Positions 13,201 through 27,900 of a stretch of DNA of 64,000 nt are shown in pieces (the stretch's first letter is position 1; every line of letters starts with the position of its first letter). The notes under the pieces were generated by a model that ran no database searches, was not told the DNA's origin, and was given only the letters and a program-made list of their open reading frames with translations. A program made the translations under genes and the position numbers. This DNA is from Trichoplax adhaerens. Its lineage: Eukaryota; Placozoa; Uniplacotomia; Trichoplacea; Trichoplacidae. The stretch lies in assembly GCF_000150275.1 (NCBI RefSeq), contig NW_002060947.1, positions 4,144,335 through 4,208,334 on the forward strand. The letters run 5' to 3'.

Positions 13201-15197
13201 CTAGCAGAATTAGAGTTATTCTAATACTTTCAATTTCACAAAATTTATCCTATTGACATCTGGGGTTACTCGCATATACAATATTTTTTACCCCAAGATA
13301 ATGCAATATTAGCGTTTCAATCAAGCCTACAAGACTTCTACAGCTAAATATCGCTGCAATTTTTATTCATCTTATTTGGTAAGTTAAGTGATTCTTTGTT
13401 AGATATGGATGAAAAACTATAGCATTATTATATACATCTAGATAGACTACATAGTTGGAGTACTAAATGTATTAAATTTGAAGATATTGCTTACTAATGT
13501 TAGGCTAGGTTTAATTTGGTATAGAATGATCATTTTAGGTAATGAATTCACAATTATTTCTAATGTATGCTATAATTTTTTGATAGAGGATCACTTGCCT
13601 CATAGTAGCACCAAGTAACTGCAATAAATTCGTAAATTAGATTAGCTTTCCGATGAATGTAACACAGTATAGGATAAAAATTTAAAAAGAAGATGTTAAT
13701 ATATTCTGTATAGATAAATGAATCACCATCTACGTATCTTCTCGGCTATTGAAAATTAGATATCATGATTTAATAGTACGTATATACGGTATTTTGGATT
13801 ATGATAAAATGTTTTCTTTTAATAGCGTTTTCGTGTAGTATGTATGGAAGACAAGATATGCAAATAAATTGATAAGCTAACCTTACTATCGCTAATTGCT
13901 AGTGATAGTTTAGACAGCTTGTTGATAAGGATATCCAATACTTGTACATTACATGGGAATGTCTTTTTCTATGTTCAAACTACATTTCCGTTGCTAAATT
14001 TTTTGAATGTTTTTAAGTACCGTAGTTATGACAATTGCTAAGGAGTTTTTCTTTCTCGAATATGTGCTCCATCAAAAAGGAATAATTAGATATATGAATA
14101 AACAGCTACTTCATTCTGAAAATCTCATCCCTAATTTTCTAAACAGAAGCAACATAGTGTTCTTGAATAAAATATTTTATCTGAAAATAAATAACTAGTG
14201 GTGATAGATAGAAATTTTATTGGGTAACTATTCGATGTAAATGTTGAATTTGATTCAATTTAAGTAATAGATCAACATAGATGTATGTAAAGTAACGACT
14301 TGTATAGAATACTCTGAAATAGGTCTATCGGTTATTAGGAAGGTATAGTAGATAGATAAGATAATTTTTTATTGTTTGACAGTTGTATAGAAAGTGATAG
14401 ATAAGAATGTTTACATTATATTCAAAATTTCTATCGAGGTGATAGGATAGATAAAGATTACTTTACAATCATGTAACATTTACACAGAAAGTAATAGATT
14501 AGAATATTTGATAATTGATAACATTCATGGCCTTAGCATATGAATAGAAAATCATAGATAAGAATATATTATATTTGTTCAATACTTGTGTAAAACTGAC
14601 ACATGAATATAAAAGTATTTACATAGTTCAGCTCGTGCGTACAGCATATACAGCAGAAAGTGATTGACGAGAGCATTTATATCACTACAACATTTGTTTG
14701 GAATCTACGCACTATTTCATGAAATGTATAACACGAAAGTAGGTAGCAATCAGATATTTGTTCAATAGACGAGAATTATTAATATTCATGTTTTAAAAAA
14801 GAGAACGATATATATGTACTGCATATACACTATAGTTAAACAATTTGATAAGCTCATTGCGAATGGGTACGGTCGACGAGTACAGTATACGAGTTACTCA
14901 GAACTCCTATATTATAACTGGCGTTATTTGAAATTAATACTGATTGTAATCAGAAAAGGTTCAAATTATAGCCGTGTGATATATAAACATCTTCGTTATT
15001 ACACGGTAGCCAATTTGATATAGAACGATAATATCATTTTCTAAGACAGAATAGCTTATCTAGAGCTATTGTTGTCATGACTTCTTCTATTAACAAAGTT
15101 GTCATTTTGAATCCCTTTTATAGAGTTAGCATCGAACAGCTACAACCAAGATCGCAAAAATTTTAAGTTGCAATAACTTCAAAGTTAAGCAATAAGA
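10286..15197. other. 4.9 kb without a recognised gene
   Basis: Very AT-rich. Only short chance frames of up to about 80 codons are present, none protein-like. A degenerate repeat with the motif AGAAAGTGATAGATAAGAAT lies in 14200-14800. No RNA gene recognised. Confidence 0.55.
14200..14800. repeat. Degenerate dispersed repeat
   Basis: Variants of AGAAAGTGATAGATAAGAAT recur near 14389, 14486, 14546, 14653 and 14731 at irregular spacing, usually followed by an AT-rich stretch ending in TTGTTCAATA or similar. The copies are strongly diverged, so this may be an old tandem array. Confidence 0.35.
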
Positions 15198-16454
15198 ATG
15201 GGCCATCAAAATAATAGCCTTTTCCTCCAAGTCAAAGCAACTCCAACCCCTCCAAGTATCATCGGTGTTCAAAATTGGGAATTTGTTTGTTTCACAATAT
15301 TATACAGTATCACTTTTATCCTAAGTCTATTTGGTAATAGCATCATGATTATTTCCATCATTCGTAATAAAACGAAAAATATGAGAGGCGCTACCAATTA
15401 TTTCATTGCTAATTTGGCCTTTTCTGATCTGTTAATTGCTATCTTTGTCATTCCCTATCGTTATAATGAATTCATTTTTAAACGTTGGCAATTAGGTCGA
15501 TTACTATGCGCTTTGTTGCCAACCATTGAGAAATCGCTCTTTACAGTCTCTATTTTACAAATATTAGCTATTGCTTATGCACGCCATCGTATTGTTGTCT
15601 TTCCATTTAAAAAAGCATTAACCAAACGGCGTGCTGCTATTATTATATTCCTAGTATGGATCGTAGCTATTTCAGGAGCTATCCCAGTTACAGTTAAAAT
15701 GCACTATGACAATATTTTCACTACTAAACGAGCACTTTATTGTGCACCATGGTGGTCATTTGCTTATCAACGTATATATTATCGTGTCTTGTTCTTTCTC
15801 AATGCTGTTCCCATGTTTATTACGTTTGGTATTTATGGCCACGTTTACTACGTTATGAGACGTCGTACCCGACGCAATAATAGCATTAATTCGCATAATC
15901 CAGCAACTGCTGCTAGCCATCGTAGTATCTTAAAAATGCTACTAGTAATGCTATTATTAAGTTCATTGTGTTGGATACCCTACGGTAGCATGATCTTTGT
16001 TCTCAGTCTTGTTATTCTTCGCCATCCAAAATTAACATTGATATTATCATTTTTAAAATGGCTTGCAGTCTTTAACTGCTGTCATAATCCATTTGTATGC
16101 TGGATATTTAGCCAGAATTATCGCCAAGAAATGATTTACGTCATAACATGCGATAAGCGAATATCTGTATTTGATCGTCGGAGACCTGATCGGTTTACCA
16201 CTTCTGCCAGTACTCAAAGTAAAAGTATAATGTTGTCTAGCCAACGAAGTAAATCAGGTAGTTTTAAACTTTCACGCCGTACATTATCGTTTTTTGGAAG
16301 CTTTCGTCGTCAATCAAATCAGCAAAATAAAAGTAATAACGATGCTAATGGTAATCAACAGCAAATTCCTTCCAGACAAGTTCAAAAACCCCTTCAAAAT
16401 CTGACTAATTGCTTAAGTTCTCCATTAATGCAAAGTAAGGAAGCTATGGTATAA
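15198..16454 (+). CDS. Rhodopsin-family (class A) G protein-coupled receptor, intronless
   Basis: Single exon, 418 residues, seven membrane helices. Family landmarks: GN in helix 1 (residues 46-47); NLAFSDLL in helix 2 with the conserved Asp at 77; Cys104 and Cys182 as the helix 3-loop 2 disulfide pair; Trp154 in helix 4; LCWIP in helix 6 (257-261); HNPFVCW in helix 7 (296-302), then a short helix with NYRQ. The layout resembles peptide-type receptors (neuropeptide/galanin/orexin-like), but no ligand can be assigned. Two key motifs are altered: the DRY triplet at the end of helix 3 reads ARH (128-130), and NPxxY reads NPFVC. The C-tail of about 100 residues is rich in Ser, Arg and Gln and suits phosphorylation. 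An N-glycosylation site (NNS) lies at residue 5. Being intronless is common for such receptors. No neighbouring gene suggests a role. Confidence 0.92.
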   Translation: MGHQNNSLFLQVKATPTPPSIIGVQNWEFVCFTILYSITFILSLFGNSIMIISIIRNKTKNMRGATNYFIANLAFSDLLIAIFVIPYRYNEFIFKRWQLGRLLCALLPTIEKSLFTVSILQILAIAYARHRIVVFPFKKALTKRRAAIIIFLVWIVAISGAIPVTVKMHYDNIFTTKRALYCAPWWSFAYQRIYYRVLFFLNAVPMFITFGIYGHVYYVMRRRTRRNNSINSHNPATAASHRSILKMLLVMLLLSSLCWIPYGSMIFVLSLVILRHPKLTLILSFLKWLAVFNCCHNPFVCWIFSQNYRQEMIYVITCDKRISVFDRRRPDRFTTSASTQSKSIMLSSQRSKSGSFKLSRRTLSFFGSFRRQSNQQNKSNNDANGNQQQIPSRQVQKPLQNLTNCLSSPLMQSKEAMV

Positions 16455-18986
16455 TTGTGTCATTATTCAAAATCAAGATCAAATATATCATCTGTTCTTT
16501 TTAAACTTTCAATCTCTTATAGTATAATCTTAATGATTTGTTTACCGAATCATAACAGAGCTATCTTCTACCACTGATAATAATATTACTATTATTTATA
16601 GGGTAATTTAACTTATACTAGGTAATTAAATACAACTATAATTATCTGCAGCTATCTATAACTACCCTGCTATAATTAATTTGATTAAGCTTAATCCTTA
16701 AAGTTAGCAAGTAAATTAAATTCTGAAATTTTAATCAAATTTATTATGATTACTAAGATTTTTATTCCTTCAATTATTAAACTTATGTTTATAAATTAGA
16801 AACTAGTATCACTTAATAAGTTTCAAAATAGATTGACCACACTATGCCATATTAATAGTGGCTTTTTAATCTCCATAAGAAAAATCGACGATAAACATAA
16901 ACTGGAATCAGTAGTCTTAACGCTAAGTATAATATTTAAATTCTATAAAACCCAGCCTTATTAAATGAAATGATCTTATAAATCTTACTCAGTTTTATCT
17001 GTCCATTTTGTTTCAGCTCGCAATAATATTTACCTTTCTTCACGATTTCATTAATCATGTATCATCGTATCATTTAAGGTTTAATAAAACTAACCAAATA
17101 TTCAGACTAAAATCATCCGTATTTATCTTATTGTATGGAATACCAAGTAATCAATGCTATATTACTTAATATTGCAAAAGTTGTATAGAATATTGTAATA
17201 TTACATATTAATATAGTTATTTAATGCTGTAATCAGCTTTCCTCCGATATACAGTTCATATTGTTATATAGGATTTCAATCATCGTTTCTCTAATTGAAT
17301 TAGCTGTATACTGTACTATAGTTTATTTGCAGTTATACATAAAGGAATAAGCATAAGAGAAACTGGTATATTTATTCTAACTTAGTATACTGTAAAAGTG
17401 GACAACTCTGTCCAAACTGATCGCTTCTACGACTCGTCTCATAGATTGAAAATGGCAGCTTTCATAAGTACGTTTAATATCGCTTAAAACTACAATATTT
17501 CTTTACGCTTTTCCTCATCATAAATTCTATCGCTATTATTTAATAGCTAACCGGTTCTTACGCTTTTATTTTTTACTACATTAGCAATTTTCTGCCTTAT
17601 TTTTTATCAGAAGTTCAAGAATCAGGATGAAAATAGCAGGCAATTAGCCAAGGATTAATCTAATCAGTTGACCGTTATTGAATCTATCGCTCGTGCTTGC
17701 ATGTTGTAGACTTCTTCGTACATTGATACTGTAAGTAGACAACTAAAATACACAGGTCGATGCTATAAAGTAACGGCATAATTTGTCAAGTGTCGAAATT
17801 GTACAATGCACACCTTAGATGGGAGTAAATGTTCCTATTGATATTCTTTACTAAGTTATGAACTAAGTCACAATTAGAAAAGAGAAGTGTTACCGGTAAC
17901 CTAACAATAATGCTTATTTGTCAGGATTAATATAACTAATAAGAAAGCTGTATGAAATTTAGTTAAATATTCACATGATGAAATTTTGACTTCTTTCCAT
18001 TATTTTAATATGATAATTAATGGATAGTTATTAAAATGACGTAAGCTACTTTTTACCTTCTGAAACGATACCAAGGATTGTGATTTGTTTGGTTTAAATG
18101 TAAATTTCCTTTTTTAGTTCATTTCGATATATCTTTATGAAGATTATCAAGTTCCGAAACAAGAAAATTGAAGTAGTAAAGTGCTTTTATTACTTGTAAT
18201 AAGAAGAACTTTCTTTGAGCAATACAGCCTAAGACTTCGAAATATATTTACGAAAATGATATTGTGATCGGAAAAAGTAATACAAATTTGCAAATAGGAT
18301 TGAATTAAGATTCTTAGAAAAGTAAGCGAACTAATAGTCTTTCAAAGTCAGATACTAATAATACGTTAAGATATATGTTATACCAGTATGAAAGACTCTT
18401 ACAAATAATACATTATCTCCTGCCCAGTACAATCAAATACTGTAGAGCGTTGCTTGCACAAAAGCTAAAGTTTGTGTTAGATTTACAGATTTTCAATAAG
18501 TCTGTAGTCTTCTGTAATACAATAGAAGTGCACTAAATCTACAGAAAAACGAATTTTTCGGTGCACATTAATAGTCGATGGCCAGCATCGATTAATTAGC
18601 AACATCATATTTCCTTGAATAAAAATCATATAGCTAGACCAGCTTAGTATTGATAATTATGACGAATCATGAATAGTTTTACATTATATACTAAAATTGT
18701 CCTTTATAACACACATATGTTATTCTACTTCGTGACATCGGTCAGAATACAAGTTAATATAGCATGCTTTAAAAATTTAGTTGCAAAATCTAGTATGGCA
18801 TATTTTATCAGACATTTTTCGAAGTATCTTGATCGAATAGATCATAACATAGCTACTAAACTCGTATATTGCATATTTTACATGTCAGTTTTATTTATAA
18901 AGTATATATGTTAATATAAAGAAGTTCTTTCTTAACTTGGCATAGAATGAAAATTTAAAAGGAGTTGGAAGATATATATAACAATG
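16455..18986. other. 2.5 kb intergenic, nothing recognised
   Basis: AT-rich spacer between the convergent GPCR (+) and MAP3K4 (-). Contains no protein-like frame; both 3' UTRs presumably lie here. Confidence 0.55.
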
Positions 18987-21900
18987 CTAATCTTTTACTT
19001 TTACAAAAGGATGATTCAGTAATTCGCTAGTCGTCCATCTATCTTGTGGATCGTGTACTAAGCAGCGACTGAGGAAATCCTTTCCTTCATCGCTAATGGA
19101 ATCTGGTGTAACTGGAGCTGCACCACTTCCAACTTGGAACATAATAGCAAATTCGTCATCGAATTCTGACCACGGATGCTAAGTAATAAGTAATTCCGTT
19201 AGTTAAGGTACGTGATTAGCTGGTATTAGAATTTGTATAGCTATAATATTAATGTAAATATAAATTCTCGTAAGCTCACACTATGGATGTATCAACTTAC
19301 TCTGCCAGTTACCATCTCGATTACTACACATCCTAAGCTCCAAATATCGACTGCTCTACCATGTCCTTTTCGTTTATTTTCAGTTATCATTTCAGGGGCC
19401 ATAAAGGCTAAAAATTATAGGTATAAGATGAATTTACCGATTAAGGCAATTAATTGATATTTTTTAATTAAAACGGGTCCCTATCTTCAAATTTGCTAAA
19501 TCACCTGTGGTTCCTCTCATATTATTAAATTCACCATACATAGTCGTAGTTTTAGACAGTTTAACGGAACAACCAAAATCTCCGAGCTTGATAAGACCAT
19601 TTCTTGCCAAAAAAATGTTATTACCTGAAAAGATAGTAGGTATTCGATTAAGATTGGAGATAATTAATACAGTGATTCTGCAAACACAAATAGTCTAATA
19701 AGGTTGTAAGAAATGGAAGAAGATGTAGGTTGTGGATTTAACGTTCTAGTACAGTGAACAAATTTGTACCTTTAATATCCCGATGTACAATACCATTTTC
19801 ATGTAAAAAATCGATTGCAACCAAAATTTGCTTCGTGTATCTACGAATCATTGCTTCAGGTAATCCATTTTTGGCAGCGTCACTGATTGTACCTTCGTTA
19901 CAGTATTCCATGAAGATTAACAATTGCTCCTAAGCACACAAGTATTAATATGTTATTTCTAGCATTGAGAAGTGTTCTAGAAAATAATACGAACACAATA
20001 TCATATTTGCAAAAAGTAGATATTTATACGTAGTTTACATGATTTATTGCATACAAGACATAACAAAGTTATCTCTTACTCTGTGAATTTCAGCCCCATA
20101 ACATTTTACGAGATTAGGATGATTAATATTTTCGATATTGCCGATTTCATCAGCTATTTCTCTAATGGAAGCCAAGTCACCGCGTTGAAAGCGAATCTAG
20201 TAATCATAAGTACGATATTAGTAATTAAAGTTACAGAAAGGAGCTTATACACATCTAGTATGCTTTAAAATTAAATTCATAGCTTAGTTGATTATTTCTG
20301 TATGTACGATAATTTTATTTTATTTGTATCAAATTAAAATAAAACAAAATTCCGCAAGGTATAATACCTCCTTCATTGCCATTATTTCTCCAGTGTCTAA
20401 ACTGATGCAAGTATAAACTTTACCAAATCTACCTTCACCTAGGGTAAAGAATATCGTATAACTAAATAAGCAAGGGCTACCTTACCGTACTGTGCATTGA
20501 AAAATAGTGGTATAGCACCATTTCAATTGTAATCAAAATTTTTCTGAAAACATACCAATTTTTTTGCTACGCTGCCAGCGATATTTCACCTTCCTTATTA
20601 TTAATGCATCGATTAATCCGCTAGCAACATCTCTGTGACGATTACAAAGTCTGCCAATGACATCATCATTAAATAGTTTTTTTTCTCTTCTTTCTTCTAG
20701 TTTTTCTATGTAGTATAGGACTCGTATAGAGCGTGGATATCTATCAATTTCTGAATTATTATGGCTTAAAGAATATACTCCACTGCTGTTACTAGATGAG
20801 GTCGTTTGATGTGAGAATCCTGATACGGGTAAGGGACCAGGAGAATTGACACTAAAAAAATCAGCAATGGTTTCGTGTTCGGAATCGCTACCTGAGAAGC
20901 TACCGAGTCTTTGAACTAGTAAATTGCAATATATTAAGATTGTTATCAATAAACGCGGTAACCAATTGTATGGTTATTTCTGGAATTTACATAAGGAATA
21001 CTTACGGACATCGCCTTTTAGTTTATCAGCTATACTAGTGGGATATGATACTGGTCGTTGTAGCTTCTGAACTGTACTAGATGGTGATTTTGGTGGCAAG
21101 ATTATTCTAGAGCTTTTCGATTTCTTGTACTTATCCATTATTGGATTACCAATGATGTGTGCTACGCATTTATCTGTCGATGCCTTTAGTAGCTAGATTC
21201 GAACGATATCATTTTTGAGTCATTATAATGATAACATCTAATTTTACTACATTATAGCGTTATATAGATCTATCGACTTACTTGAAAATTATCTTCTGAT
21301 ATATGGGCTACATTTTGTGGACTACATACCACAGATAGAAATTCTAAGCCTTGCAATGACCATCTATATATTTTAACATAAAAGGTGCTGTAAGTTGTGC
21401 TATCGCGATAAATCATGTTTCAAAACTGTCGTATTGTGTTATGTCATAACAGATCTAAAAATAATCAAGGATAACAAAAAGAATACATTATGATGTTTCG
21501 TACAATCGATATCTTATCTCCTTAGTTTAAAGACAATGATTGAATACCTTGGTTTGGATCCTCTGCCTTTTTCGCAATTCTTTTGGACGAAAGCTGTCCA
21601 TTGCAAAACTAAGTCGATTAAATGAGGTCCTAGAGGAACTGAAATTTCTTCCCATCCTAACAGTCGAATAATTTCTCGATGATACTAAGTGAAGGAAGTA
21701 AAATGATGAAATGTCAAAAAAATTCTACAATTAAAGTGAACGATCTAATGCACAAGCGTGTATGCAAAGACGTAAACAACAACACACCTCGAATCCCATA
21801 TTGTAGCAGGCATGCATAGTTTCAACATAGTAAGAATGAGTTACGACTTCGTGTAGGTTAGAATGTACACGTTCTATGGCGCTGCAGATTTCTTCACTTA

Positions 21901-24900
21901 ATGAATAAATCGAATTCTATAAATAAATTAGATTAATAGGGATAAAATGTAAATCATTTCTCTATCAATGCTGGTTGTAGAAATGTTATATCATCAATTT
22001 AATAAATTAGCAATCGTAAGCTATTGCTAGTAATTACTCTGAGTATGTCAAGTGAATCTAATACTCCTTGATGACAAGTCGTTTTCTTATTAACTAAGGT
22101 TACTGAATCCTTCAGAAGTTTCTGAAATTTATGCCGCTGTTGCCCTAGCTGCGCTGAATTTTCAACAAGCAGTGTTAAGTGATCGACCTTCAGCGCCGAT
22201 GGAGAATATCAAAAGGATATATAAAATATTTTAATATTTTATAACAATAGACACTCAATTGACATATATTATTTATACGTCGATATATTTGCTTACAATA
22301 ATATCAGATAAGGCAATTGCTGCTTCTATTGATGAATCGACAAAAACCATACTTTCAGACCGACGTATCGTAGTTAGCGGTTTAGTTTCATTACTGTTTG
22401 TTATTATCAATAGATAATAATCCTGATCGCTATTAGAAGAATCAGGAGTATCTCTACTACAACACACATTCATTAATTTTGAAATGGCCCTAAAGAGATA
22501 AGAATATGATAAGTGTCTTACATATTTCAGCAATAATCCAATTACTTAATAAACAGGCAGTAGAAGAATAATATAATTCTATCTTACTTCTTGTTTTTCA
22601 CCATGCCAACAGGAGCAAATATCAGCATACCAGTTGTATGACGCGTTACAACTTGTACGTGACCAGTTTCGTATAATTTTTGAACAATGATATCGTGCTC
22701 ATCTTGTATCTTGAACGTTGCAGCAATTTCTAAGTCCTAATTTATGAAATATGATTTAATTGAGCTAAGGAGTACAATTTAGTAAGTTTCAAATAATCTT
22801 CATTACAGTATTGGATATACGCTTATCGGTAATAAGGAAAATGTATAGAGCGTTAATATGTTCTACATATAAAGGGTTATATGATAGATATAAAGTTTAT
22901 TGTTTGAATTAGTTGTATAACGAAGTCATGTTGGCGCACCGTACATATTAGTAGGTACCTTTTTCAGCATTTTTGCGAAACTTAGAGCTTTATTTGCTTG
23001 TTGTTTAGCTTGGTTGAATAAGTCTCTACAGTAGCGGCTTATATCATTGACTTTACGTCTAAAGAGTAAATAATATTTTCAATTCAGCTTCTTGATAAGA
23101 AACACTTTGATAACGTACGTAAGATTACTAGAATTATAATAAATGAATTAATTAATTAAAATTGAAGTTTACCTTGATCCATCAGTTAAAACATTTTCTG
23201 CTGTATTATCTTCCACCTCCATGCAATACTCGTCTAGTTTAGCTTGTAAATAATCACCAGTCGTTTTAATCATACCAGCAGCAAGAGCACTATAAAATTG
23301 ATAAAATTGAATCTTTAGTATTTATGCGTTCTGATACTCAATTAATGTTACGATATTTACCGACTATCGTTACGTAACAGTAACAATATTATATAACACA
23401 TGTAACGTTTTCGTGTTCAAATTGGATATATGAGCAATTAAAGTGAATGATATTGTTGTAGAATTACCAGAATCGCTTTGCGGCACCAACTTCACCATCT
23501 AGAATTGAGGATGAAATTTCCCTTAAAAAGGACCACTCTTCCTCAAGGACGTTGTTCATAGAATTGGAGGAAACAGTTTGCCATAGGCTTAACCAGTGAT
23601 GTAAATAATTGAAGTAGACCTGTAAAGGACATGATCAATTAAACGCTTTAATGTTAAACAAGTCTCTTATAAATCGGTCAGTGTAGAACCGAATATACGT
23701 ACTATCAACATTCGGGTTAAATGTAAGGTACTTATATAAAATAGGAAGTCAAAGATAAGTGAAATAAAGAAAATCATATGGATACCCTTTGCATGTCGTG
23801 AAGGTGTTCTTCAAATCCTGCGACATCCGAGTCGAAGATATCTTTGTTAACTGAGTCGAAATCGACAAGAATAGCTTCGACAGATTCTTGATAGAAATTT
23901 TTTACTTTAAAGCATGCTAATAGAACTTGTTTACATTCCCGTAATAGCTAGAATATTACGAAAGAATAATAAGATTCGATAAACAGATTTCTTTAAAGAT
24001 TTTAAAGTTTGAAAAGGTACTTTGAGTGAAAATCTAATAGGACAATTTTTAGGTTTAATTTCAATGGCAATATTAAGTTGCCAAAAAAGAATCTGGCATT
24101 TTAGAAAATTTAGCCGATTCCTTGCTTCCTTTCAATTATTATTAATTACCTGTTCAATACTAAAGGATGATGGTTCTGAACTCGGTAAATGCTCCAGCCT
24201 AATTCGTAAACATTCATGTAGAACGTCTAAAGGAATTTTAAGCAATGTAAGCACTGCACGACGAAATGTTGGTAATCCCATCTCTTGGAATTCGGAGCTC
24301 CACGCACCGTGTTCATAAATCAAGTGCCTCCTATTATCAATATTTGTATCTCCGCCAGAGAAAACGTTGGGTTTTTCTAACGCAAAACGGGCATTGTCGA
24401 CAGTCATTTTTAAAAGAGTTTTCAAGCGATCTACCAAGCCGTCAACGCCCATTAGTTTGAGGCAGCGTTCAACAAATACCTTGTAGCAGGGGATATCGAT
24501 ATTATCGTCATCTTGGGGATCAGTTAGGGTCGACTCAGACTGTTGTTCTTTATTTACATGGTTATCATCATGTGTGCATACTTCATTGACATCATCGTCG
24601 CTTTCTGGGTTTGATAAAACGATTGTAACATCAGGTATTTTTGCAGTCTCCTGGTTTAATTGAGAATCAAAACTTTGACTGCTCATTAGAAGGCTCCCAT
24701 TAGTAGATTCTGTAATAGATGAATTACCAGTATCGTTGTGATCGATGCCTCTGAATGCGGTTATGTCTATACTACAGGACCTTAGTCGTTCATCCGGATC
24801 TAAATCAACCTTTTGGTAGTTACAAAATGTATCATTGCATTTAATATTTACACTTAATTCATTGGACATTAAGCAAAATTGCCTCGATAGATTTTGTACC

Positions 24901-27900
24901 ATATTGAGCCATAAAGTTAAAGTATTAATCCTTTCTTGTAATTTAACGTTACGAAATCTAGCTTCGCTCCTTGCTAGAGATTTTAAATTAGGGTATAATC
25001 TTTCAAGCCGATCTAATCGTTTCATAATTGATATAACTCGTTCTGCATATTCTTTATCAATAGCCATGACAGATAAATCACCAAAATTCCACGCTGTAGT
25101 AGTATACTTTTCCTCCTGATTTAACCAATGGGCTAAGTAGTCCTTTTCTACTTCATCGATGCTAGATTCTTCCAATTGTTCATCTTCGGGGTTACTAAAG
25201 TCATCTATCTGAAAGCCCATATCATCTTCTTTGTCGTCATTTTCTGTCGTTATTGACACATCAACTAAGGTTGAACTAGATTGATTGGGCGAAGAATCGC
25301 GATAACTATCGGTAAGTGAGTTTATACTATTGTAGGTACTATCGCCATTATTATCACTATCTATTGGATTATTATGGGATTTTTGATTAAAATTTAATTG
25401 CATAATTTCATCAAGGATATTGCAGTATTCTCGTCGTTGTTTTTGCAAGTATTTCTCGAATTCATCAATATCACGATCGGCTAATCTTGATCGAATTTCT
25501 AACCATAATGCATTCTGATAGTCTTCCCTCCATCTATCAGTGGGTTCATAGGTATTATCGGATATACTTAGGGATAAATCTACTGATTCCTTTTGCTTAT
25601 GATATGATGAACCTAAATTAATTTTCTTTATAAGAGAGGAATAGAAATCTTTCCTATGTTGAGCACAGTCAGGCTTTAGTAATGAATCGCTTGAGAGACC
25701 ATCGGAGTGGGGAGATGAACATGGTGACTCTTCAACTGAATTTAGTCTATTAAAGCTTTTAAATTCATGAGACATTGCTCTAATTAATGATGATTGAGTG
25801 ACTGTTGGTGAGAATTGTTCTGGAGATGCAGTAAAAAAGTTTTCTTTTGTTTTTCTATCATACTGTCTAGATTTTTGGTTGTTTATTTTTCTGGCTTTAT
25901 GAAGAGCAGGAAATACACCATTTGTTCCATCCTGTTGGTTGGCCTATTGTATCCATAAGTACAATCAATGAGGTCAAGGTAGATTCAGATGTATTAGTCA
26001 GTGTCATAATGTGAAGAGCTTTTGTACAAAGTTTACTATACATATATACTGTAGAACTGTATTATGAATGACCGATAGTACTGTAGTGGCGTTTATTGTT
26101 AAAGCACATAGCGAATTTTAGATATACAGTACTAAATGTACAGCAAGCATATAAGTATTTAGGATAAATGATTCAATTCTGCAGGACTAGCATGAAATAG
26201 CAATAGTATAAGGATAAGTGGTATCCCATTTGATAAGGTCAATTAGCATAACTTTTAAAATGAAAGAAGCTATCCGCTTTGAAATTATAAAACGTATAGA
26301 CGATCTATCATTAATCTTTTAGCATTATCGATTACTTTTATCCAATTTTCTATAGCCGTGTTGAATTAATTTTTATTGTATTGAAAAATTACCCCAAAAA
26401 TTAAGTTAAGGCTTATGCAATAGTAGCTCTTACGCGATAGATTCATGAATTATTTATCTATCATTCGCTTTTTAGTCGCTACTACATAAAGATAATGTCA
26501 TCTATTTTAGTAATAATTATAGCAATTTAAAGATAGATGTGAGAGTAGATGAATTACATTAATACTGTAATGTCAGAATCAATGGAAAAGATTACACGTT
26601 TATTAAAATTGCCTCAGGGACCTGTATTATGAATACTGTAAATGTACAAGTTAAGGTCAATACCTGAAATTGGACAATCCTAGAATTGACCAATGCACTA
26701 GAACGTACTTTATTTTGATAATTTAAATGATTGACAATAGTAGAACTAGTAAGTAATCTTTTAGTTGAGGATTCTAGCTTGAGGGTGAAATCATTTCAGG
26801 AATGTCTACGATTATTTCCAATAAGCCAAGTAAATGTGCATTTACTAGCAGTGGATAATGTATCATGCGCCTTTATATTGTTTAACCGTGATAGACGTAT
26901 TATTACCACATGTATATATATTCATTTCATAATAATACAGTAGTGATATTGCATACTAATCTATAATTTACAATAGTGGCAAAGATAACATAATTACAGT
27001 ATCCAGGGTATATTTGATCAAGATACAACGAATTGATTGTTTAATTGTATTCAAAATTCAAAACGACTTTGGAAGGTGCAACGATAAGTTATCGAAGTGT
27101 TGAGCAGCAGCGTCTAAGCTGGGAACGATAGTACTGTACAGTACTACAAGTGTTCATATAAAATGGATACGCTATAAAACTGATGTAATGCTACTACGTA
27201 TAGTAGAGTAGTTCCATTATACAGTAGTGTAAGAATAGTAATAATTTCAATTGTATAGGCGTTGGAGTGAACATACTCACAAGCGTAAACAGAGTACTGA
27301 GCTGAGTAAGAAAGCTAAGGTAAAAAGTATAAACATAGCTACTAAAACGGTGAAATAAGACCAAATTCTTTAGCAGAATCATAACACAATTGATGCCATT
27401 AATCAACTTTATTTGTAAAGAAACGATTATCTTGTTTACACAATAAGTCGTGGAAGTGGAAAGCCGTCCAAATGTATTATTTATACTGCACTGTATATTG
27501 TAGCCAACTAGAATTTAGAATTAATTGGGGTACCCATGGCGAACAAAATTAAAAGATTGATGTACGTACAGTACGTCGTACAGTAGGTGTATGATAGTGA
27601 TGAGATGTACTGCAGTATTAATCTGCTAACCCATGGCACAATTTGCTCTCGTAGCAGTTTATCTGTTTGAAGTTTTGAACTTTTTCATGAAGCATCCTGG
27701 AGCAAGTACGTTAGACTAGCATTAATTGATTGTACGTCTATCACATTCCACCATGTCTAAATGTACGTATTGTTTTTACTTACAGGGATTATTTGGCGTG
27801 CAGCGCTGCGTGGATGATTGCGTTGATTTTCTTGGTATTTTTCGTTGGTTAAATTTTTATGGTTGATATTTTTACTACTCGAATCTTCTTTATAACGCAA

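Noticed and set aside
16053-16244. Minus-strand frame within the GPCR
   Set aside because: Shadow of the receptor coding sequence.
24022-25119. Plus-strand frames over MAP3K4 exon 2
   Set aside because: Antisense shadows of a 598-codon exon with clear MAP3K4 similarity.
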